Below, piece after piece: positions 51,499 to 62,109 of a stretch of DNA of 64,000 nucleotides (positions within the stretch are counted from its first letter, which is position 1; each line of letters opens with the position of its first letter). Origin of the DNA: Halicephalobus mephisto (lineage: Eukaryota > Nematoda > Chromadorea > Rhabditida > Panagrolaimidae). The stretch lies in NCBI GenBank assembly GCA_009193035.1, contig SWDT01000271.1:34747-98746 (forward strand), written 5' to 3'. Below the pieces are notes generated by a model. It did no database searches, was not told where the DNA came from, and saw only the letters and a list, made by a program, of their open reading frames with translations. The position numbers and the translations under genes are program-made.

Positions 51499-54488
51499 TC
51501 AGACTTCTGAATGAAAGCACTGCTTGTGGAACTGGAGATGAGACTCGTGGTCGAAGCACTTGTCACACTCTTGGCATTTGATGAGATTCGCCGTATTCTG
51601 GTCCGAATGTGATCTCCGCACATGAGAGTCGTGGGCCGCGTGGGAAGCGAAGGATTTTCCACAGAATGCACACTGTAAGATTTTTAAAAATAAAATTTAA
51701 ATTCAAGAATTTTTAAAAATAAAATAAAAATTCAAAAAATTTTTTAAAAATAAAGTTAAAATTCAAAAATTTTTAAAAATAAAATTTAAATTCAAGAATT
51801 TTTTAAAAATAAAATTTAAATTCAAAATTTTTAAAAATAAAATTAATTCAAAAATCTTTAAAAATAAAATTAATTCAAAAATCTTTAGAAATAAAATTTA
51901 AATTTAAAATCTTAAAAAATCTAAAATCCAGTGAAAAATTTGAAAAATATATAAAATCTTGTGATTTTTAAAAAATTCCAAATTTTTCGTGTTGGGACAA
52001 TTTCATGACCACATTATTTTCAAATTTCTATAAAACTTTGATTTTTAAATCTTTTTAAAAATTCTAAAAATTTAAAAAACTATTTTACAAAAATTAAATT
52101 TTTGAATTTTCTGAGATTCTAGACTTTTCGTGTTGGGACAATTTCGTAACATTGTCAATTTTTAATTCCTATAAAACTCTGATTTTCAAATTTTTAAAGA
52201 ATTCCAAAAACTTTTAAAAAAACTAAATTTTCATATTTTTTAAGATTCTAGACTTTTCGTGTTGGGATAATTTCGTAACATTGTCAATTTCTAATTTCTA
52301 TAAAACTCTAATTTTTAAATTTTTAAAAAATTCTAAAAACTTTTAAAAAAATAAATTTTTGAATTTTCTGAGATTCTAGACTTTTCGTGTTGGGACAATT
52401 TCGTAGCATCGTCCCTTTCTAATTTCTATAGAATGTGATTTTTTGGAAAAACGGACTTTGAATGGTTTTTCGCCCGAATGTTGACGAATGTGGGTCCTCA
52501 AAATGGAGCTGGCGGTGAAGGACTTGCTGCAGAAGGGACAGAGATACGGTCGTTCTCCGCTGTGGACTCTGAGATGCTGAAAATCGTGATTTCATAAGTG
52601 TTTATATATTTCAAAATTTCTACTTTGTTCAAACTACTGGATTGACTGAAAGATTTCCCACAGATACCACATCCATGAGGTCGATGATTTTCGTGAACAT
52701 GAAGAATGTGGATTCTTAGACGATCTCTTTTTTCGAAGGATCTCGTACACAAAGGACAGGGAAATTTTCGATCTCCGTTATCCACACATCTGGTGTACTT
52801 CAGATGCTTGTCTCTGTAGTAGGCGTAACTGAACATTTTCCCACAGCGATTGCACTGATAGCCTCCGGCCGGATTTTTGGTTTCTATTTTTTCTCCAGGA
52901 TCTTTGGATTCTGAATTTTCACGGGAAAGCAAAGATTCCAAATCAAATTTAATAGGTTCTTCAACTTTGACGGGAGCGGATTCTGGAGGACTTGTGGAAT
53001 TATTTTTTTCTTTTTTTAAAATAATTATTTCGTCGCCGTAATTTAGGTCTTTCAGAAGGAATCCAGAATCCGACACGTTGGATTCTTCGTCCACAGATGA
53101 AAATTTACAAAGTGAACACCATGACGGAGGAATCAGAATCTGGTTACCTTCCTCCAATCTGTCGCTTCCAGTGAAGACAATGTTGCTCGAAGTCGAATCT
53201 CCTGCAGTTACAGTAATCACCGACAAAAAAGTGCATTTTTCTGAAGGAACTTTTTCGAGAGCTGAAATTTATTTTTTTAATTTTTATAAATAAATTTAAA
53301 AAAATCATTTATGAAATTTAAAAATTTTTAATTTTAATCATTTTTAAAATTTCTGATATTTTATAAAAATTTTAGAATTTTCAAAGATATTGTAGAAATT
53401 TGTGAGATTTTATAACAGTTCCTGGAAGTTTTGGAATCTTTCAGAATGCTTCAAAAACTTCCGAAATCTTCCTTATTCTCATAGAAATTCCTAAAATTTT
53501 TTAAATGTTAGTAGAAAATTATGAAAATTTCCAGAATCTCACAGAAGCTTCCAGAATCTTCCAAAATTCACCAAAATTTACCAGAAATTTTCTAGAATCT
53601 TCTACAATTCCTGACTTATTAATAAAAGGTTATGAAATTATCTGGAACTTAATAGAAAATTATGAAAATTTCCAGAATCTTCCAAAATTCGCCAGAAACT
53701 TTAGAAATTTTCTAGAATTTTCTACAATTCCTAACCTATCAATAAAAGGTTATGAAACCTTCTGGGACTTAGTAGAAGATTATGAAAATTTCCAGAATCT
53801 TCTAAAATTCACCAAAATTTACCAGAAATTTTCTAGAATCTTTTACAATTCCTGACTTATTAATAAAAGGTTATGAAACCTTCTGGGACCTAGTAGAAAA
53901 TTATGAAAATTTTTGAAATTTCACAGCTTCCAGAATCTTCCAAAATTCACCAAAATTTGCCAGAAATTTTCTAGAATCTTCTACAATTCCTGACATACCA
54001 GTGGGAATTTCCGAAAATTTCTTGAATTCCGTAGAAGATTCCGAAACTTTCGAGAATCTCATAAGTTTCTAAATATACTTCAGAATCCAACACCAGAATC
54101 CTAAATGTTCCGAAATTCGTGCTGAGATAATTTCCTAACAAAAGTTACTTTTAATTTTTAAAATAGTTTAATTTTAACCTAATTACCCACCTTCGACGTT
54201 CTCCGTGTGCCTCAGGGTGACGTTGATTTGTTTTTTCTCAAAACTGCCGTCGATTATCTGGACTTGGATCTGCTTCGCCGGCCGAGAAACTAGTTTTTTT
54301 TTCTCCGGCAAAATCGTCGGATTCTGCTTCGGATTACTCAAGCATTCAGATTCCCTTTTAATTTTGTTTTCCAGAATCGCAGTCAGCGGATTCACAGACG
54401 GAAAAGAGGGGAATCTGAAGAGGAACGGAAACGGAAACGGGGGCAGATTCGTCCCGGATTCTTCTCCCAGAGGAAATCTCGGAAACAT
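51499..54488 (-). CDS. C2H2 zinc-finger protein with PRDM14-like finger array, no PR domain
   Basis: Four exons in agreeing phase are 54191-54488, 52624-53261, 52457-52576 and 51499-51672, giving 409 residues. Residues 1-230 are low-complexity ([14 protein letters not shown] near the start, an acidic middle) with no SET/PR motif. Six fingers follow: an atypical C2HC finger ([10 protein letters not shown]), then [44 protein letters not shown] and [11 protein letters not shown]. The stretches [24 protein letters not shown] and [20 protein letters not shown] match the finger array of PRDM14 as I remember it, in order. PRDM14 is a sequence-specific nuclear regulator. Here DNA binding is likely, but methyltransferase-like recruitment through a PR domain is not encoded in these exons. 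The start is the first ATG; an upstream exon cannot be excluded. Confidence 0.82.
51673..52456. repeat. Zinc-finger gene intron 3 with two repeat arrays
   Basis: 51690-51900 holds TTTTTAAAAATAAAATTTAA units. 51990-52430 holds about four units of roughly 120 bp sharing AGATTCTAGACTTTTCGTGT, TGGGACAATTTCGTAACATT and AATTTCTATAAAACTCT. Confidence 0.75.
53262..54190. repeat. Zinc-finger gene intron 1 with 125-bp tandem units
   Basis: About four units at 53500-54010 share AAATTATGAAAATTTCCAGA, ATTTTCTAGAATCTTCTACA and TTATTAATAAAAGGTTATGA. Confidence 0.8.
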
Positions 54489-54535
54489 TTTTCAAAAAAA
54501 AAATAAAATAAAACCAGTCAGTTAAGGATTTTTCT

Positions 54536-54742
54536 CAACTACAGTAACGACGAGAGGTTCGAAATAGGCACCGCCCCGAGGACCCGAAGACCCAACCAAT
54601 AGAGTCTCGAGATTTCGGACTGTTCATTCAGAAGCCGAAAACTCTCCGAGGCTCTTCACACCCGGATATTTCCCGGCTTCAAGTGCTCAAATATCCGCCA
54701 AATTCAACAATTACGGATGTCTTTTCCGAAGAGCAAACAATC
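54536..54742 (-). promoter_or_regulatory. GC-richer upstream region, possibly containing an exon
   Basis: The 54540-54740 segment directly upstream of the zinc-finger gene is much less AT-rich than its flanks. It may be promoter or 5' UTR. An acceptor (ATTGCAG at 54743-54749) followed by an open frame IVCSSEKTSVIVEFGGYLST ending in TGA fits the phase of the exon at 56142-56227. Confidence 0.4.
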
Positions 54743-54749
54743 CTGCAAT

Positions 54750-56135
54750 TCTTCGTTTATTAAAAAAATTATTTCAAATACAATTTTAAGGTTTAAAAAT
54801 TAAAATAAAATAAAATAAAATAAAATAAAATTTAAATTTTAAAATTTCCATTTTTTTAAATCTTTCGAAATTTCAAAAAAATATTTTTTTTAGAATTTTA
54901 TAAAACTCAAAATTTTTAGAATTTTTTATTTTATATAAAATTTTAAAATTCTTATAAAGTTTAAAAAATTTTTGAGATTTTTGGAATTTAATAAATTTTA
55001 GAATTTTCTAAAATTCAGAGAAATATTTTTGGAATTTTTAGAATCTTAAAAAATTTCCAGAATACAGTATAAATTTTTGAAAATTTTTAGAATTTTATGT
55101 GAATTTTTAAAATGTTTTAGAATTTCGAAGTTTTTAGAATTTAGTGAAAATTTTTAAAATGTTTTAGAATTTCGAAACTTTCAAAATTTTGTGTGAATTT
55201 TTAAAATTCTTTTTATTTTGCAAAACTTTTGGAGCATTTTAGAATTCAAAAAAATCTTCGAAATTCTAGTATTTTATAAAAATTTTAGGACATTCCAGAA
55301 TCCAAGGAAAGCTTCCATTAAGAAAATCAGAAGCCTTAAATTCTGGAAGTCCCTCGAAATTCTGTAGATCTTTATCGAGATTACTTTACAACGTCCGTTT
55401 GTAATTTTACGATGATATAAAAATTTTAATTGGTCTTTTTTACCTCTTCAAAAAAACCAAATCTGACAATGTTTGATTTTTTAGAGTTTAATTTTTTTGA
55501 TTTCCTAGATCCTTATAGAGACTTCTGAAGTCATAGACTCTGACAGAAGATTCTAAAAATTCCCAGAATCTCGGAATTTCGAAAAACTTGAAAATTTCAC
55601 AAAAATTTTAAAATATTTAAAAAAACAGAATTTTTCTGGAAGCTAACTTCTGAAAATCTTCTAGTCTTATCGAAACTTACAATCTCAGAAACTTCCAGAA
55701 TCCACCAAAAGGTTTTTTAATTTTTCTAGAATTTCGTGAAAATGTCTCAAGTCTTCAGGAGTCTTATGGAAGTTACTGGAGTTTTATAGAAACTTTTAGA
55801 ATTTTTCCAGAATCTTGTAAAAATTCTAAAAGCTTTCTAGAATTCATGAAAGATTTCTAAAATTATTAAAAAGTTAGAATTCTAAAATCTCCAAAAAAAT
55901 CCAAAAATTTCCGTCAAAAAAGTTTTATAAAAATTTCAATTTTTTTTAATAATAAAATTTCAATTTTTTAATAATATAATTTCGATTTTTTTTAATAATA
56001 TAATTTCAATTTTTTTAATAATAAAATTTCAATTTTTTTAAATAATAAATTTTCAATTTTTTTTAATAATATAATTTTAATTTTTTTTAATAATATAATT
56101 TCGATTTTTTTTAATAATATAATTTCAACTTTTTT
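54750..56135. repeat. AT-rich low-complexity tract
   Basis: TTTTAGAATTTTATAAAAAT-type units run to about 55350. Mixed sequence with TTCTAGAAT motifs runs to 55900. TTTTTTAATAATATAATTTC tandem units (about 30 bp, eight copies) occupy 55925-56135. No gene is seen. Confidence 0.6.
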
Positions 56136-56141
56136 GTTTAC

Positions 56142-56227
56142 CGAAAATATCCGTGGACAGAATGACGAGTGAGCTCTTTATCCGCCTCCCAGGAGAGGGT
56201 TACGATAGCGAGATCGGGAGCAGCCAT
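56142..56227 (-). CDS. Candidate first exon of an unrecognised gene
   Basis: The ATG at 56225-56227 opens MAAPDLAIVTLSWEADKELT, continuing RHSVHGYF to a GTAAAC donor after 86 nt. Codons (GCC, CTC, ATC, ACC, GAG) are clearly coding-like. In phase, the best downstream partner in the window is the acceptor at 54743, giving a 49-residue product that ends in TGA. Alternatively it starts a longer transcript of the zinc-finger gene with a different splice pattern. I do not recognise the protein. Confidence 0.4.
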
Positions 56228-56369
56228 ATTGCAAATTGATACGGACACACATGAGCTCGTGTAATTACATAAGGATAGAAGCCAGGTCCGGAGAATGCGT
56301 AATTACTCGGAAGACCTCAATTTCGGTCTCGCTAAGAGCTGCCACAAGACCATTGTTTTGATTAACGTC

Positions 56370-56945
56370 TTATTCAATTACCCCAGAAGAAGATCAAATG
56401 CCATAAATATTGGGATCTCAGAAAACAAGGGACATTCAGGTTCAAAGTTTTTCGATTTATAAAATCCCACAAGATAACAATTAAAATTATTTTTTTCTTC
56501 TCTAAAACTATAAAAACTGAAAATGTCAGGTCTTCATGACACAAGTTTCCAAAAATAAATAATAATTTTAAAAATTTCAAAAATCCAAAAAACTCCAAAA
56601 TTCTAAAAACCTTAAAATTTCGAAATTATAAAAATTTCAAAAATTCAAAAAACTTTGAAATTTCAAAATTCTAAAAACTTCAAAAAACTTCGAAATTTCG
56701 AAATTCTAAAAACTCCAAAAGTCTTGGAATCCTGAAAATCTTCAATAATCTCAGAAACTGTAAAGATTTCAAAAGTATTTGAATATTTTAAGTTTTAAAA
56801 ATCTGAAAATTTCCAGAATTTTTAGTTTTTTTATGACACAAGAAGTGAACTACTTCTTACTGCGAAAATTCTTTGAGTTACGGTAGAAGGACAGTCGTTT
56901 TATGAAGTTTGAAATTATTGTTTTTGGATTTTTATCTTTGGAATT
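56370..56945. other. Intergenic, AT-rich, no gene seen
   Basis: TTCGAAATTCTAAAAACTTC-type short repeats dominate, with mixed sequence near 56820-56945. Confidence 0.5.
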
Positions 56946-56951
56946 TTACAT

Positions 56952-57281
56952 ATGAAGCGTCGTTGGTTCAGTGACAGTGAGCGCCACCGGGCATTCAGAA
57001 AGTCGCGGTTTCAAACTGTGGATGTCCCGTGTTTGTTCAACCCGAACGTTACGAAATACTACGGTAGGCAATGGGTACCTCATATAGGGGGAAAGGTTCA
57101 CCACTATAGTGCGTTCCAAGGCCTGGTTGAACAGGTAATAACCCTTAGGGACTAGGACAAGATCCTAAACATCTACGCTGACCACTCGACGAAATCCCGC
57201 AAGCCTTTCTGGTGGTTTACAAACCACATGCTTGATTATGGAAGTTTTAACCTTTTTAATTTGACATATAATGTGGAATAA
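56952..57281 (+). pseudogene. Unrecognised single-exon ORF broken by one in-frame TAG
   Basis: From the ATG at 56952 the frame runs 67 codons (MKRRWFSDSERHRAFRKSRF, then CLFNPNVTKYYGRQWVPHIG) to TAG at 57153-57155. It then stays open in the same frame for 41 more codons (DKILNIYADHSTKSRKPFWW) to TAA at 57279-57281. An AATAAA (57277-57282) overlaps the terminal stop. Codon use is balanced and unlike the flanking DNA. It may be a recently inactivated intronless gene, a retrocopy, or a readthrough gene. CAG|GTAATA before the TAG could be a donor, but the only nearby acceptor would give a 21-nt intron, which is too short. No family is recognised. Confidence 0.4.
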
Positions 57282-57293
57282 AGAAATGGATTT

Positions 57294-57374
57294 TCAAAAT
57301 CCTGACTTGTACCACAGCAGTTTGGGAATTTCAGCGACATAAGATGACAGAATATCGATCGGCTTAGGATAGTT
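57294..57374 (-). CDS. Orphan terminal exon of a minus-strand gene
   Basis: A canonical acceptor (TTTTTTCAG) precedes a 26-codon frame (NYPKPIDILSSYVAEIPKLL, then WYKSGF) ending in TGA, phase 0. Codons look coding. Upstream on the same strand, 57540-57630 contains a coding-like stretch (KYEWDGKRKPENTGHL), but no donor joins the two convincingly. It is either the 3' end of a gene with unseen exons or a remnant. Confidence 0.35.
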   Translation of the reverse strand, partial: NYPKPIDILSSYVAEIPKLLWYKSGF

Positions 57375-57639
57375 CTGAAAAAATTCAAAATCGAAAAATT
57401 TTTCTCCGTTGATTTGTCATGAGCACTGATTTGTCCTCCGTCGATTGTGGTCTTGATGAGATGTTTATTAAACTTTTCTTTTATTACGTACCATTATTTC
57501 TCAAAATACAGATAATAACCACAAAATGAGGAATCAATCTGGGAAATTCAAAGGATAAGGAACAATGTGAAAGATGTCCTGTGTTCTCCGGTTTTCTCTT
57601 CCCGTCCCACTCGTATTTGGACTTTCATAGGTAATTTGC

Positions 57640-58260
57640 AATCACTAGTCACTGGATATAAATAACACGTAAGATTTTTCGACTATAGTCCTCATATCTT
57701 ATTCTAATTAAGTGAAATCGAAGGCAGGATTGTAATTCAATAAAATTTGATTCTAATGGAATATAATCAACATACTAAAATCTTTCTTTTCTGGAATTAA
57801 AAAAGTATAAACATATTCATTGTGCTAGATTGGGATCAATCTTCTTTGAGTCACAATTCTGCCATTTATTTTTATATTGTTTGATTCTAATGGAGTATAA
57901 TCAACATACTAAATTCCTTCTTTTCTGGAATTAAAAAAGTATAAACATGTTGATTGTGCTCGATCAGGATCAATATTCTTTGAGTTACAATTCTGCCATT
58001 CATTCTTATATTGTTTGATTCTAATTAAGTGAAATCGAAGGCAGGATTGCAATTCAACAAAATTTGATTCCAATGGAGTATAATCAACAAACTAAAATCC
58101 ATTTTTTCTGGAATTAAAAAAGTATAAACATATTCATTGTGCTAGATTAGGATCAACTTTCCTTAGATTATACTTCTGTTATCGATTATGCCCAATCAGA
58201 ATCCAATATATGAATACTGTAATTAACAGTTTTTATGCGTTGATTAGTCTCAGTTACAAG
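57640..58260. repeat. Fold-back family, two to three copies in tandem
   Basis: Units of about 170-300 bp share GAAATCGAAGGCAGGATTG, AATGGAATATAATCAACATA, TGGAATTAAAAAAGTATAAA and GTGCTAGATTGGGATCAA, plus an inverted ACAATTCTGCCAT segment. They are related to the arms of the 29 kb element. Confidence 0.7.
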
Positions 58261-58451
58261 TAATTGCATATTATCTGTGTTATTTGATCGGCTTAGACTT
58301 AGGGATTTTCGTCTTGGAAATTCCTTCGTATTTTGTAGATTATATTTCCAATGTTATTTGCTTCAAACTTGTTTCATCGGTAATTTCAATCAAGATCTTT
58401 ATTGTTAAAATATCCATTTCTATCATCCTAACATCCATCCATCTAAGGCAG

Positions 58452-58690
58452 AATTCTGTAATCTGGAATTCTGTAATCTAGAATACTGTAATCCAGAATA
58501 CTGTATTCTAAAATTTTATAATCTAGAATTCTGTAATCTAGAATTCTGTAATCTAGAATTCTGTAATCTGGAATTCTGTAATCTAGAATTCTGTAATCTG
58601 GAATTCTGTAATCTAGAATTCTGTAATCTGGAATTCTGTAATCTAGAATTCTGTAATCTAGGATTCTGTAATCTAGAATTCCCTAATCCA
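58452..58690. repeat. 15-bp tandem repeat (TCTAGAATTCTGTAA)n
   Basis: About 15 copies, some TCTGGAATTCTGTAA, with alternate units giving a partial 30-bp period. Each unit holds the palindromic core AGAATTCT. Confidence 0.9.
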
Positions 58691-58699
58691 AAATCCTTC

Positions 58700-59100
58700 A
58701 ATTTGATTTTTTTTATATTTGAATGTTGATTTAAAATTTTCCAAATTTAGTATTTTTTTTGGTTTAATTTTTTATCTTAATCTTCTTAACCTTGATCTTC
58801 TTGTGTTGGACAACCACCAAGCTCTAATGATACAGTACCCCAAAGACATCTAAGAACATTTTTCGAAGATTTTTATGATTTTTGCCTTCAGATGAAGTTC
58901 ATAAAGATTCCATCCAAGATTTCTAAGAATAAAAAACATTAAAAAATCCAAAATTCTTTGGATCTATGAGTTTTGGAGATATAAGTAGTGAAATTAAAAA
59001 AGCTATATTAAGCCTAAATCCGTTAATAACCCTGTGGTGAGGAAAAAAAGATAAAAAAATTAAAAGATAGAAAAAATAAAAAATTTAAATGATTACACAT
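58700..59100. other. Intergenic, no gene seen
   Basis: Mixed AT-rich sequence without open frames of interest or recognisable repeats. Confidence 0.45.
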
Positions 59101-59109
59101 AAAAATTAG

Positions 59110-59690
59110 ATACATGGCATGTGATGTTTGGATATATTAAAATGGCTCTGACGTATCAGATACACTATAGTCATTATATTTGGTACATTAAGGTGATACT
59201 GATACACTGTATATAATGTATAGGTTTATTAGAACAGTTCTTGTGTATCAGATTTATTATATTTGGTACATTAAGGTGATATTGATATATTGTATATGAT
59301 GTATAAGTTTATTAGAATAGTTCTTGTGTATCAGATACACTATATTTATTATATTCGGTACATTTAGTTGATACTGATATATTGTATATGATGTATAAGT
59401 TTATTAGAATAGTTCTTGTGTATCAGATACACTATATTCATTATATTCGGTACATTAAGGTGATATTGATATATTGTATATGATGTATCGGTTTATTAGA
59501 ACAGTTCTTGTGTATCAGATTTATTATACTCAATGCATCAATGTATTAAGTTGATATTGATACATTGTATATAATATATAACTTTATTAAATATGATATT
59601 GATACATGATGTACGATGTATCGGTTTATTAGAATAGTTCTTATGTATCAGATACGTTATATTTAATGTGATTTTTTGTGTAAAAAAATC
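59110..59690. repeat. TGTATCAGATACA satellite, second array
   Basis: Five units of about 100-115 bp share TTCTTGTGTATCAGATACAC, TTCGGTACATTAAGGTGATA and TGTATATGATGTATAAGTTT. It is the same family as 16330-16990, read on the other strand. Confidence 0.8.
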
Positions 59691-59749
59691 AGAATCTGAT
59701 CGAACCAAAACCCGAAAATTAAAAAAATAGAATCTAAGAAGTTTTATGA

Positions 59750-60880
59750 AAAATAATTTAAAAAATTAAATAAGATCTAATTTCAGAAATCAACGAATTT
59801 AGAATCCAAAAATCGATGAAGATGAAATTCAAAAAATTAATACAAAATTTAAAAGTTTTATCAATTCGGAATTTAAAAAATCAAATAAAACTTAATTTTA
59901 AAAACCGATCAAAATTATCCAATTAGATTCCAAATAGTTGATAAAAATGGATTTCGAAAATTATAACAAAGTAAAATCCACGAATCTCATCATTGTAGAA
60001 TCTAAGAAGTCTTTAAAAATGGAATATAAAAAGTCAAAGAATTTCATAAAAAAAGAATCTTCGATTTTCATCAAAAAAAACCTAAAAAGTAAATAAAAGT
60101 GAATTTTACTAAGTCGATAGAAGAAATATCCCAATACAGAATCGCTGAATAATACGAAATCAGAATCTAAGAATTCCAAAACCCAATCTAAGAAGTAGAT
60201 GAAATTGGATTCTACTAAGTTAATGGAAGAAATCCACCAATACAGAATCTAAAAATCCTACTACAACCCAATCTTACAAGACGGTAAAAATAAATCCTAC
60301 CATGTCGATGGAAGAAATCCTAGAAGTCTACCAACATAGAATCTAAAAATTCTATCAAAATCTAATCTAACAAGACGGTAGAAATCCACCAATACAGAAT
60401 CTAAAAATCCTACTACAACCCAATCTAACAAGACGGTAAAACTAAATCCTACCATGTCGATGGAAGAAATCCCAAAAGTCTACCAACATAGAATCTAAAA
60501 ATTCTATCAAAATCTAAGAAGTCAATAGAAATCCACCAATGCAGAATCTAAAAATCCTAACAAAATCTAATCTAAGAAGTCGGTAGAAATCCACCAATAC
60601 AGAATTCATCAATTCTGTCAAAATCTGATCTAACAAGTCGATAAAACTAAATCCTATCATGTCGATGGAAGAAATCCCAGAAGTCTACCAACACAGAATC
60701 TAAAAATCCTATCAAAATCTAATCTAAGAAGTCGGTAGAAATCCACCAATACAGAATTCATCAATTCTGTCAAAATCTGATCTAACAAGTCGGTAAAACT
60801 AAATCCTACCATGTCGATGGAAGAAATCCCAGAAGTCTACCAACACAGAATCCCTGGATCCTGCCAAGTTAGAATTTTGG
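59750..60880. repeat. Tandem array, 60- to 180-bp higher-order units
   Basis: From about 60180, units share AGAAATCCACCAATACAGAA, ATCTAACAAGACGGTAAAA, CCTACCATGTCGATGGAAGA and AATCCCAGAAGTCTACCAAC. The region 59750-60180 is a diverged version. Confidence 0.75.
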
Positions 60881-60922
60881 AATTCAAAGTTAAAAATCAA
60901 AAATGCAATGTGATTAAAGTCA

Positions 60923-60947
60923 TTTATTCCTTTTGAGATCCTTTATT
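60923..60947 (-). terminator. Two AATAAA poly(A) signals of the 61 kb zinc-finger gene
   Basis: On the minus strand AATAAA occurs at 60942-60947 and again at 60923-60928, about 115-140 nt downstream of the stop at 61062-61064. Confidence 0.55.
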
Positions 60948-61061
60948 AAAGCCAAAATTAATTTGTTCGCTTGGAGCTTTGGGGTGAAGACGAAAGTGAG
61001 TCGAGTTACCGGCTGCACGTGGATTCGTGCATCAACGACTTTGTACTATGGAGTTTTGAAC

Positions 61062-62031
61062 TTAGCTAAGAAGGGATTTCCCTGAAAAAAATTTTAAAAA
61101 ACATAAAAAAAATTCAAAAAACCTGTGCAGTAGTGCGAACGCAATTCGGATTTCAGAGAAAAGGACTTTGAGCAGAGTCCGCAGTGGAGTCTCGACCCGA
61201 TCTGGAGGTGGGTCCGCATGTGGGTGTGCAGGTTGCTGGCACGGTTGAATGCTTTTCCACATTCTGTACAGACGAACGGCTTTTCCTGAAACAAATTAAT
61301 TACCATCCTACAGTAATCCAAAAAATTAAAACTTAAAAAAATTATTTTTAATTTTAAATTTTTTACAGTAATCCAAAAAATAAAAATTAAAGATTTTTTA
61401 AAATTTTAAATAATTTTAAATTTTTTACAATAATCCAAAAAATTGCTTTTATTTTTAGTAAACTTTCAATATTCTACAGTAATCCGAAAAATTGAAATTA
61501 AAGATTTTTAAAAAAATTTAAATAATTTTTAACTTTTTACAGTAATCCAAAAAATTACTTTTATTTTTAGTAAACTTTCAATATTCTACAGTAATCTAAA
61601 AAATTAAAGATTTTAAAAAAAATTTAAATAATTTAAATAATTTTTAACTTTTTACAATAATACGAGAAATTAAAATTATAGATTTTTTTAATTTTAAATA
61701 ATTTTAAACTTTTTACAGTAGTCCAAAAAATTACTTTTATTTTTAGTAAATTTCTAATATTCTACAGTAATCTAAAAAATTAAAATTCCAAAAAAATATT
61801 TTTAATTTTAAATAATTTTCAATTTTTTACAGTAACCTAAATTTTTCGATATTTTTTGAATAAAATTAAAAAAAACAAAAAATCGTTTTTTTAAACAATT
61901 TCCCCAACATTACAGTAATTGATTTTTTATTTTTACGGTTTAACCATCTAACTTTGAGGTGAAAGAACAAAGGATTATCATACTTTTCCTCAGGAAATAT
62001 GGCCGAAGACGCCAACAATGACTCAGAAAAA
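61062..62031 (-). CDS. C2H2 zinc-finger gene, 3' exons (partial)
   Basis: The two last exons are well supported: 61123-61285 (acceptor TTGTTTCAG, donor GTTTTT) and 61062-61081, joined in phase and ending in TAA. They encode two fingers, EKPFVCTECGKAFNRASNLH(THMRTH) and RLHCGLCSKSFSLKSELRSH, the second ending H-Y-C rather than the usual His-spacer-His, then a five-residue tail. A possible upstream exon is 61953-62031 (acceptor TTTTTTTAG, FSESLLASSAIFPEEKYDNP, donor GTTAGA), whose phase fits, but its content does not complete a finger before the EKPF linker, so it is tentative. Earlier exons would lie right of the window. The protein is presumably a nuclear DNA-binding factor; I cannot name the family. 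Confidence 0.65.
61320..61870. repeat. Tandem units with TTTTTACAGTAATCCAAAAA
   Basis: About seven units of 70-90 bp share TTTTTACAGTAATCCAAAAA, TTTTATTTTTAGTAAACTTT and TAAAGATTTTTTAAA. They would lie in an intron of the zinc-finger gene. Confidence 0.75.
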
Positions 62032-62109
62032 CTAAAAAAATCTATTTTTCGAAAATTTGTCGCAAATTACAGTAATCGATTTTTCCTAGGGGTTTTAAAC
62101 GTTCAATTA

